NCBI RefSeq assembly: GCF_029212645.1 | Contig: NZ_JARGND010000006.1 | Span: 30,954-94,953, forward strand | Length of the DNA stretch: 64,000 nucleotides | Direction: 5' to 3' | Source: Vannielia sp. | GTDB lineage: Bacteria; Pseudomonadota; Alphaproteobacteria; Rhodobacterales; Rhodobacteraceae | In this document: one piece after another, positions 7,856-14,892 of the stretch | Numbering within the stretch: the stretch's first letter is position 1 | Layout: every line of letters starts with the position of its first letter | Position numbers and translations under genes: made by a program | The notes under the pieces: model-generated | What the model was told of the DNA's origin: nothing | The model's input: only the letters and a program-made list of their open reading frames with translations | Database searches by the model: none

Positions 7856-10633
7856 ATGACCCCCGATTTTGCCCTCGATCTTAGCCATGACGGCATCACC
7901 CTTTTCGGCCGCGCCGCCGATGGATGGCGGCGTATGGGCGCTGTCGCGCTGGATGCTGACCATCTGGTCGAAGATCTCGCTGCGCTGCGCCACACCGGTG
8001 AGGCTGCGGCGAAGGAGGGCAAGCTTGCCACCAAGCTGATGCTGCCCCACAGCCAGATCCTTTACACAACCTGCGCCGCCAGCGGCAAAGACGCGCTGGC
8101 CGATGAGGTGCGCATCCGCGCCGCGCTGGTCGGGGCCACGCCCTATGAGGTTTCCGACCTCGTGTTTGACTGGGAGCTTGTTGGCCAGGAATTGAAAGTC
8201 GCCGTTGTGGCGCGCGAAACCCTCGAAGAGGCCCGCGCCTTTGCCGCCGAATACGGCTTTGCGCCGGTCTGCTATGCCACCGTTCCACCAGAGGGCGCCT
8301 TTAGCCGCGAGCCGTTCTTCGGCCCGGTCGAAACCGGACCGGGCGCAATGATGGTATCTCCGGACCCGGTGCCGATGAAAGTGCTGGGCGATTGGATCGA
8401 AGCGCCTTTGGCGGTGGATGAGGGCGAGGCGCAGACAGGCCCTGAAAGCCCGCTCAGCGCACCCTCCGAAGCGGCATTGGATGCAGCCCCGCAGGAGGCA
8501 AAAGCCGAAGATCCGCCGGTTGAGGAGGTCAAGGCCGAGGAGGTGGAAACCGAGGAGGCCGCGCTGGTTGAGACCATCCCAGCCTTCCATTCCATCCGCG
8601 CCACCGCTGAGCCGGGCAACGCCCCCGCCCTGCGGAACGTGCATGATGAGGCCACCGCCAGCACGGGCCGCAAACTCGGCGGTGCGCGGCGCGAGGAAGC
8701 TGCCGCAGAGGCCCCTGTTAACGCCGAAATTGCGGCGCAGCCCGAAGGCACTCGCAGGGGCACAGCGCTGGCCGGGCTGCGCGGCAAGGTCGCCACCTTG
8801 CAAAACAGCCGCAGCGCCAGGAAACGTGCGAAAGCCGAGCGCGAAACAATGACCCGGCAAGAGGCCATGGCCGCTGCCATTGCCGAACCAACCAAAACAG
8901 AAACCCCGCCCACACGGCCCGAAGCCGCACCAACAGCAGGGCCGGTAGCCAAGTTCCTCAACCGAAAGGCGAAAGAGGCCGCAAAGGCCCCTGCCCCCAC
9001 GCTTGATCCCGCCGAGGCCCACCCGCAAGACGAAATCGAAGCGACAGACACCACCGGAGCCCAGTCAGAAAATCTGACCGTCTTTGGCGCCAAGGCCGAC
9101 TCGGGCACGCGCAGGAGCTTCCCGGTGGGTCTCACGGCGGCGCTGGTGGTGTTCATGGCGGTGGTTGGCCTGTGGTCCAAGTTCTTCCTCGGATCAGACA
9201 GTGCCAGCACCGATGCTCCCGCAGCTCTGAGCGAGCAAAGCCTTGCCTCTGCCGTGCCGCTGCTTGGCGAGGGCGGTGCCCTCACCCGGTCGATCACCTT
9301 TGGTGAGGCGGGCACCAGCGGGGCGACCCTGCCTGACTCACAAAGCTCCGGCACGATGGACCCGGAGCTTGCCGATGCGCTCCAGGCCCCCGTGGTTGAG
9401 GGCGAGGCGGAGGCCGCGATTGATACCGCAAGCCTTGCCGATGATCCGTTTTCCGCCTTGCCGGAGCCAGAGTCCGGCGTTTCCGAGCCCTTCTTCGAAA
9501 ACGCCCCCCTCCCCGAGATGGACGCCGACCCAGAGCTTGCAGACAGTGAGCCAGAGCCGGTAGAGGGCGCCGAACCGCTGACCGATGAAGAAGCCGGGCA
9601 AGCCTATGCTGAAAGCGGCATCTGGCAGCGGGCGCCAAGCGCCGATGGCACCCCGGATGCAGAAAGCTCAAATGATATCTTCCTCGCCGCCGTTGATCCG
9701 CAGGTTGATCTGCATGACGCCGTGGCCCTGCCCGATGCCGCCATCGAGGCGGAGCCGCAGCGCCAGCCCAATCCGCTGCCACCGGGCCAATTGGTGGTGC
9801 TGGATCAAAATGGCCAGGTGATCCCCAGCGAAGACGGGGTTGTCACCTCGGATGGCATCACCCTCTACGCGGGCAAACCCGCCAAGCTGCCGCCCGTGCG
9901 CCCCGGCACCCCGGCCACCGAAGCATCCGCGCCGGCCACCAGTTCGCTGGCCGATAACCGCCCAAAGGCCCGCCCCGAAGGCCTGGCCGAAGAGAACCAG
10001 AGGTCCAATCTGGGCGGCCGCACCTTTGCCGAGCTTGCAGGCCTGCGCCCCAAGGCACGGCCCCAATCGGTGCAGGATGAGGCCGAGGCCGCCCGCCAGG
10101 CCGCTATCGAAGAGGCGGTGAAGAAAAGCGCCGCCGAGGCCGCTGAACTGGCCGTCGAGGAAGAGCAACGCGCCGCCGCCGCCGAAGGGCGGGCCGAGGC
10201 CGAGTTGCAAAGCGCCTCCCGCCTTGCCATCGCCTCCTCGCCGGAGCCAAAGTCCCGCCCGCGCGGGTTTGAGCGCAAGGTGGCCGCTGTCAAGAAGCAA
10301 AACGAGCGCCAGGAGGCCGAAGAGAAAAAGGCCGCCGCCAATGCCGTGGTGATCCCCAAGAACCAGAAAACCGCGCCGCGCCTGCCCTCCAGCGCCAATG
10401 TCGCCAAGGTCGCCACCAGCAACAACGCGCTGAAAATGCGCAAGGTGAACCTGATCGGCGTGTTCGGCTCTTCCTCGCAGCGCCGCGCCCTCGTGCGCCT
10501 GCCCTCAGGGCGGTTGGTGAAGGTAAAGGTGGGCGACCGGGTGGATGGCGGCAAGGTTGCCTCTATTGGCGAGAGCGATTTGCGGTACATCAAACGCGGC
10601 AAAAACATCACCCTGACCATGCCCCGGGGATAG
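7856..10633 (+). CDS. large single-pass membrane protein with GspL-like N-terminus and GspC/PilP-like C-terminus
   Basis: A 925-aa protein from ATG at 7856 (MTPDFALDLSHDGITLF). Residues 1 to about 165 resemble the cytoplasmic actin-like domain of GspL/PilM-type secretion or pilus proteins (ALDLSHDGITLF, later DLVFDWELVGQELKVAVVAR). A long acidic and Ala/Pro/Glu-rich region follows. One hydrophobic helix (FPVGLTAALVVFMAVVGLWS) lies near 421-446. A second low-complexity and charged region, with coiled-coil-like EAARQAAIEEAVKKSAAEAA, comes next. The last ~60 residues (NLIGVFGSSSQRRALVRLPS, then VGDRVDGGKVASIG) look like the periplasmic homology region of GspC/PilP. No type II secretion or type IV pilus genes are adjacent. 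In related genomes such proteins are often mislabelled IF-2 because of composition. The domain resemblance is my reading and needs a profile search. Confidence 0.6.
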   Translation: MTPDFALDLSHDGITLFGRAADGWRRMGAVALDADHLVEDLAALRHTGEAAAKEGKLATKLMLPHSQILYTTCAASGKDALADEVRIRAALVGATPYEVSDLVFDWELVGQELKVAVVARETLEEARAFAAEYGFAPVCYATVPPEGAFSREPFFGPVETGPGAMMVSPDPVPMKVLGDWIEAPLAVDEGEAQTGPESPLSAPSEAALDAAPQEAKAEDPPVEEVKAEEVETEEAALVETIPAFHSIRATAEPGNAPALRNVHDEATASTGRKLGGARREEAAAEAPVNAEIAAQPEGTRRGTALAGLRGKVATLQNSRSARKRAKAERETMTRQEAMAAAIAEPTKTETPPTRPEAAPTAGPVAKFLNRKAKEAAKAPAPTLDPAEAHPQDEIEATDTTGAQSENLTVFGAKADSGTRRSFPVGLTAALVVFMAVVGLWSKFFLGSDSASTDAPAALSEQSLASAVPLLGEGGALTRSITFGEAGTSGATLPDSQSSGTMDPELADALQAPVVEGEAEAAIDTASLADDPFSALPEPESGVSEPFFENAPLPEMDADPELADSEPEPVEGAEPLTDEEAGQAYAESGIWQRAPSADGTPDAESSNDIFLAAVDPQVDLHDAVALPDAAIEAEPQRQPNPLPPGQLVVLDQNGQVIPSEDGVVTSDGITLYAGKPAKLPPVRPGTPATEASAPATSSLADNRPKARPEGLAEENQRSNLGGRTFAELAGLRPKARPQSVQDEAEAARQAAIEEAVKKSAAEAAELAVEEEQRAAAAEGRAEAELQSASRLAIASSPEPKSRPRGFERKVAAVKKQNERQEAEEKKAAANAVVIPKNQKTAPRLPSSANVAKVATSNNALKMRKVNLIGVFGSSSQRRALVRLPSGRLVKVKVGDRVDGGKVASIGESDLRYIKRGKNITLTMPRG

Positions 10634-11133
10634 TTTAGCAGTCTCCAGACTTTACGATGGTATGCCCCCTCCGGCCTGCAATCATCACACAGGATTTCTG
10701 GCTCCAGCGGCGATGGTCAAATCGGTGTGCGCGGCGCGGGTCTTGGCGGCTTTCAGCGCATTAACAGCGATTTGGATACGCGCACCCTCAAGTTCGCCGA
10801 TCAAACCGAAACAGGACGCCAACCATACAGCCGAGATGCTGGACAAGGCGCTTGACCTTAGCCCCAACCACGCCGGGCGGCGCAGGCAACGGTTGGAAAC
10901 CGAAGCGCTGGTAGAGGGCTATCACGCACGGCTCGGTGGCCCGCGTGCAAAGCCAGATCGTGAACGACGCGCTCCTGCGGGTTTGAGCGGCGCTTGTCAC
11001 GGGGTGAAGGATTTTGTGCTTGGCGCGGCGAGGGTTTACGGCGCATTTAGGCGCAAGCGATACAAAAATACGATAAGCTCCGGAGTGACGGGGCAATGAT
11101 TGGCCTGGAAATGCGGGCAGCAGCGGGAGCAGG
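10634..11133. other. 500-bp region with probable acetyltransferase scraps
   Basis: No intact gene. On the minus strand near 10850-11000 the stretch VIALYQRFGFQPLPAP resembles the C-terminal motif of GNAT acetyltransferases, but the surrounding frame is not GNAT-like and other frames continue the similarity, suggesting decay by frameshifts. Nearer 10700-10800, LEGARIQIAVNALKAAKTRA reads as a second protein-like piece. The last ~40 bp are the leader of the antiporter gene. Confidence 0.35.
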
Positions 11134-13005
11134 ATGGAAGGTTTTCTCTTTCAGGCGGTGATCTACCTGGGCGCGGCGGTTATTGCAGTGCCCATCTGCG
11201 CAAGGCTGGGGCTGGGCTCGGTGCTGGGCTACTTGCTTTCGGGTATCGCGATTGGGCCAATCCTTGGGCTGGTTGGCTCAGAAACACAGGAGCTTCAGCA
11301 CTTCGCAGAGTTTGGCGTGGTGGTGATGCTGTTCCTGATCGGCCTGGAGTTGGAGCCAAAGGCGCTTTGGCGTTTGCGCCACCGCCTGCTGGGACTTGGT
11401 GGAATGCAGGTGGTGGGCACAACGCTGGTGATCGCGCTGTTCGCCTGGTTGTTTGGCAATAGCTGGAGCCTGTCGCTTGCCGTAGGGATGGTGCTGGCCC
11501 TGTCTTCCACCGCGATCGTGCTGCAAACCCTCAGTGAAAAAGGGCTGATGCAAACGCCGGGCGGGCGCTCGGTCATATCGGTCCTGCTGACCCAGGATAT
11601 CGCGGTGATCCCGATCCTTGCGCTGCTGCCCCTGCTTCCGGTGACCGTGGTCATGCAGCTGGATGCTTCCGGCACCATCCAGCGGGGCGAAGCGGCAGAC
11701 AGCCACGCGATGTCGCTGGTGGAGGGGCTGCCCGGATGGGGCGTGGCGCTGGTTACGGTGGGCGCGGTGGCGGCGGTGATCCTTGCGGGCATCTTCCTGA
11801 CGCGGCCGTTGTTTCGCTTCGTCCATATGGCCAAGCTGCGCGAGCTTTATACCGCCACCGCGCTGCTGATGGTGGTGATGATCGCCTTCCTGATGAACCT
11901 CGTCGGCCTCTCCCCGGCGCTTGGCGCGTTTCTGGGCGGGGTGATGCTGGCCAACACCGAGTTCAAGCACCAGCTTGAGGCCGATCTCAACCCCTTCAAG
12001 GGCCTGCTGCTGGGGCTGTTTTTCATCACCGTTGGCGCGGGCATCAACTTTACCGTGCTGTGGAACAACCTCTTCACCATCCTTGGCCTCACCTTCGCGG
12101 TGATGTTCCTCAAGGGGGTGGTGCTTTATGCCCTTGGCCTTGTTTTTGGCCTCAAGGGCAAGGGGCGGTGGCTGTTTACCCTGGGGCTGGCGCAAGCGGG
12201 TGAATTTGGCTTTGTGCTGATCGGTTTCATGACAGGGCAACGCATGCTGGAGCCGCTGATGGCGCAGATTTTGCTGCTGGTGGTCGCTATGACGATGCTG
12301 CTCACACCGTTGTTTTTCATCCTGAATGACAAGCTTTCAACCCGGCTGACCGAAGAGAGCGCCGCGCCGGAGCCGGACGAAATGAACGAAGACGCGCCGG
12401 TGATCATTGCCGGGCTGGGCCGGTTTGGCCAGGTGGTGAGCCGGATGGTGCAGGTGGCGGGCGTTAAAACAACGGTGCTGGATTCAGACCTCGACACGGT
12501 GAACCTGCTGCGGACCTTTGGTTTCAAAGGGTTTTTCGGCGATCCCAACCGCCCGGAGCTGCTCCATGCCGCCGGGTTGGAGCATGCGCGGGTGCTTGTG
12601 GTGGCAATGGATGATCCAGAGGCCGCGGTGCAATTGGTGAGCTATGCCCGCGCTGAGCGGCCTGATCTGCACATCGTCGCGCGGGCGCGGGACAGGCTGC
12701 AAGTTTATGAGCTTTACAAGGCGGGCGCCAATGACATTGTGCGCGAACTCTTCGATTCAAGCCTGCGGGCGGGCCGCTATGTGCTGGAAAATATGGATTT
12801 TTCCGAGTTTGAGGCGAGCGAGATCGAGAAGGATTTTTACAAGCACGACCGTTACAATCTGCGCGAACTCGCCGAGTTGTGGCAGCCCGAGGCACCGATC
12901 ATGGAGAACTCCGCCTATCTGGAACGGGTTCGCGAGCTGAACTCCGATCTCGAAGCTGCTTTGGTTGAGGGCTTGCAGGAAAGCGAGACTGCCAAGAAAA
13001 CCTGA
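11134..13005 (+). CDS. Kef-type monovalent cation:proton antiporter (CPA2) with TrkA-N domain
   Basis: A 623-aa inner-membrane antiporter or K+ efflux protein. Residues 1 to about 390 form a Na+/H+ exchanger domain with roughly a dozen hydrophobic helices, including the family segments FLIGLELEPKALW and SSTAIVLQTLSEKG. Residues about 420-540 form a TrkA-N/RCK nucleotide-binding domain starting APVIIAGLGRFGQVVSRM, which gates transport in response to NAD(H) or glutathione in Kef proteins. The C-terminal ~80 residues are charged. The start ATG follows GGGAG. There is no neighbouring KefF/KefG-type ancillary oxidoreductase, so glutathione-electrophile control cannot be assumed. Confidence 0.88.
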   Translation: MEGFLFQAVIYLGAAVIAVPICARLGLGSVLGYLLSGIAIGPILGLVGSETQELQHFAEFGVVVMLFLIGLELEPKALWRLRHRLLGLGGMQVVGTTLVIALFAWLFGNSWSLSLAVGMVLALSSTAIVLQTLSEKGLMQTPGGRSVISVLLTQDIAVIPILALLPLLPVTVVMQLDASGTIQRGEAADSHAMSLVEGLPGWGVALVTVGAVAAVILAGIFLTRPLFRFVHMAKLRELYTATALLMVVMIAFLMNLVGLSPALGAFLGGVMLANTEFKHQLEADLNPFKGLLLGLFFITVGAGINFTVLWNNLFTILGLTFAVMFLKGVVLYALGLVFGLKGKGRWLFTLGLAQAGEFGFVLIGFMTGQRMLEPLMAQILLLVVAMTMLLTPLFFILNDKLSTRLTEESAAPEPDEMNEDAPVIIAGLGRFGQVVSRMVQVAGVKTTVLDSDLDTVNLLRTFGFKGFFGDPNRPELLHAAGLEHARVLVVAMDDPEAAVQLVSYARAERPDLHIVARARDRLQVYELYKAGANDIVRELFDSSLRAGRYVLENMDFSEFEASEIEKDFYKHDRYNLRELAELWQPEAPIMENSAYLERVRELNSDLEAALVEGLQESETAKKT

Positions 13006-13306
13006 AGCGTTTCGGTGAAAGCCTCAATCGCGGGGGGCCGTTTTACCCCTGTTTGGCAGGATGGATCACTTCAGCGCTAGCGTCTGACGATGGTTCGCAA
13101 GCTGGGGCAAGCAAGCTCTGATCGCAGATGCGCTAATCCGGCAGGACACCGCAGAGCGAACCCGCGCAGGCCCTCTACCACCATGGCTTCACCGGCGGGT
13201 TCGATGCCATCAGCACACTCTGCCGCCTCTACGCCTCGCCCGTTTGCTGGACCCACTTCAAGGCTGCCGGAAATGCCACGAGTTGATCCCGAAGGCGCTC
13301 ACGCAC
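13006..13306. other. gene-free region with a decayed coding fragment
   Basis: On the plus strand at about 13150-13287 one frame reads ALYHHGFTGGFDAISTLCRL and goes on through LYASPVCWTHFKAAGNATS to a stop. Just upstream, in another frame, GKQALIADALIRQDTAE reads like its continuation. The protein-like quality across two frames suggests a frameshifted remnant. I do not recognise the family. Confidence 0.4.
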
Positions 13307-13336
13307 AAAAAAAGGCCGCGCCTATAAGGCACGGCC
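13307..13336 (-). terminator. rho-independent terminator of carD
   Basis: On the minus strand, GGCCGTGCC and GGCGCGGCC form a 9-bp stem with loop TTATA, followed by seven T. It lies 24 bp past the carD stop. Confidence 0.85.
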
Positions 13337-13360
13337 AGTTTTTACCGGATCAGGGCGCGT

Positions 13361-13870
13361 TCAGGCGGCGACGCGGCTCACCAGAACGTCATCAATCTGC
13401 TTTTGCGCAACGGCTTCATCACCGCCCGAAACAGCGGCGACTTCGCGGGTCAGGCGCTCTAGCGCGGCTTCGTAAAGCTGGCGCTCGGAGTAGGACTGTT
13501 CCCGCTGGTCATCGGTGCGGTGCAGGTCACGGACCACCTCGGCAATGGCGATCAGGTCGCCCGAGTTGATCTTTTGCTCGTATTCCTGCGCACGGCGCGA
13601 CCACATGGCCCGCTTGACCTTGGCCTTGCCTTTGAGGGTTGTCATGGCTTTGCTCACCTCATCGGGCGAGGAGAGCGAGCGCATGCCCACTTCGGTAGCC
13701 TTGTGGGTGGGAACGCGCAGGGTCATCTTGTCTTTTTCAAACGAGATCACGAACAGTTCCAGCTCTATGCCGGCCACTTCCTGTTTCTCGATCGAAACGA
13801 TTTTCCCAACCCCGTGGGCCGGGTAAACAACGAATTCGTTAGGGCGAAAGTCGAGCTTCTTCTTGGACAT
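13361..13870 (-). CDS. carD: CarD-family transcriptional regulator
   Basis: A 169-aa regulator. The N-terminal RNA-polymerase-interacting Tudor-like domain reads FRPNEFVVYPAHGVGKIVSI (residues about 8-27). A C-terminal helical DNA-binding part contains the basic segment KVKRAMWSRRAQEYEQKI. CarD proteins bind the RNAP beta subunit and stabilise open complexes; in alphaproteobacteria they support rRNA and ribosomal-gene promoters. It has its own terminator. The divergent or upstream DNA to 14130 is about 260 bp and probably holds its promoter. The call is firm at family level. Confidence 0.93.
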   Translation of the reverse strand: MSKKKLDFRPNEFVVYPAHGVGKIVSIEKQEVAGIELELFVISFEKDKMTLRVPTHKATEVGMRSLSSPDEVSKAMTTLKGKAKVKRAMWSRRAQEYEQKINSGDLIAIAEVVRDLHRTDDQREQSYSERQLYEAALERLTREVAAVSGGDEAVAQKQIDDVLVSRVAA

Positions 13871-14130
13871 GTAGTGCCTTCTCCGAAAGGATCCCTTGGA
13901 GCCGAAAAGGCCCTGTCCCCGGAACGTAGGTGCCGGGAGCGGGCCTTTGTTGCGCTATGTTATCCCCCGCTTCGGGCGAGCAGCGCAGCCTCGGGGGACT
14001 AGGATCTTATTTGCATTGGTAAAGACCATATCACAAATTGGGCGATTCTCAAAGCGCTTGGGGAACGCAGAACAGCGCCCCGGCAGATATGCCGCAACGT
14101 TCGGGCCGCTTTCGCGCCGTTTGGCCCCGT

Positions 14131-14466
14131 TTAGCCGCCCTCGCCGGGCGCTTCGGAGAAGAGCTCCATCTTGCCCTCCTTGCCATCCATCTCTTCGGCG
14201 GTTGGCAGCGGGTCTTTCTTGGTCACGATAACCGGCCAAAGCTCGGAATACTTGCGATTGAACTCCACCCATTTTTCCATCTCCGGCTCGGTGTCCGGGC
14301 GGATCGCATCGGCGGGGCATTCGGGCTCGCAAACGCCACAGTCAATGCACTCGTCCGGGTGGATCACCAGAAAGTTCTCGCCCTCGTAGAAGCAGTCCAC
14401 GGGGCACACCTCTACGCAATCGGTGTATTTGCAGGCGATGCAGTTTTCGGTGACGATATAGGTCAT
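14131..14466 (-). CDS. fdxA: 7Fe ferredoxin (3Fe-4S + 4Fe-4S)
   Basis: A 111-aa electron carrier. Cysteines C9, C12, C17, C21 and C25 form the first cluster region ([19 protein letters not shown]). C40, C43, C46 and C50 form the second ([14 protein letters not shown]). The spacing and the long C-terminal extension after residue 55 are typical of the FdxA / Azotobacter FdI group. The partner enzyme is not evident. It follows the S4 protein in the same direction, with 45 bp between them, in a block often conserved in this group. Confidence 0.92.
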   Translation of the reverse strand: MTYIVTENCIACKYTDCVEVCPVDCFYEGENFLVIHPDECIDCGVCEPECPADAIRPDTEPEMEKWVEFNRKYSELWPVIVTKKDPLPTAEEMDGKEGKMELFSEAPGEGG

Positions 14467-14511
14467 GACGGCCTCTCAGCTGTTTGGGCAGAGGTATTTC
14501 AAACGCCCCGG

Positions 14512-14892
14512 TCAATCAAGCGGCTTGCCCCGCAAAAGACGCGCCTTGCGACGATCCCTCGCATGAGGGCGCTTTTCGGTCTGCATTCCGCCCGGATCGC
14601 GGGACTTTGTTTCGGGTGGGGCCAGATCTTCGTACAGCGTTTGCGCTTCGGGGGCGGGGCCGCGCCGGGTGCCAAGAGCCACAATGCGGATCACCCGGAT
14701 CGCATCGCCCTTGGGGAAGGTCAGCACATCGCCGGGCGACACCATGCGCGAGGGTTTGGAGATGCGGGTGCTATCAACCCGCAGCTTGCCCTCCCCCACC
14801 ACACGGGCGGCGAGGGAGCGGGTTTTGAAGAAGCGGGCGTGAAACAGCCACTTGTCGATCCGCAGGCTCTCCGCAGAGCCGTCGTCGCTCAA
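14512..14892 (-). CDS. S4-domain RNA-binding protein (Hsp15-like)
   Basis: A 126-aa protein. An S4 RNA-binding domain covers residues about 9-70 (LRIDKWLFHARFFKTRSLAA then RVDSTRISKPSRMVSPGDVL), followed by a basic tail (RPHARDRRKARLLRGKP). Family members such as HslR/Hsp15 bind 23S rRNA on stalled large subunits. The start is TTG at 14892, sharing TTGA with the stop of the helicase gene, which implies translational coupling. An alternative ATG near the N-terminus does not exist. Coupling to the helicase suggests a shared RNA-related role. Confidence 0.85.
   Translation of the reverse strand: MSDDGSAESLRIDKWLFHARFFKTRSLAARVVGEGKLRVDSTRISKPSRMVSPGDVLTFPKGDAIRVIRIVALGTRRGPAPEAQTLYEDLAPPETKSRDPGGMQTEKRPHARDRRKARLLRGKPLD

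Noticed and set aside
7586..9028. 480-codon open frame on the minus strand opposite the GspL-like protein
   Set aside because: Shadow of high-GC coding DNA; no ribosome site or family features, and the plus frame has coherent domains.
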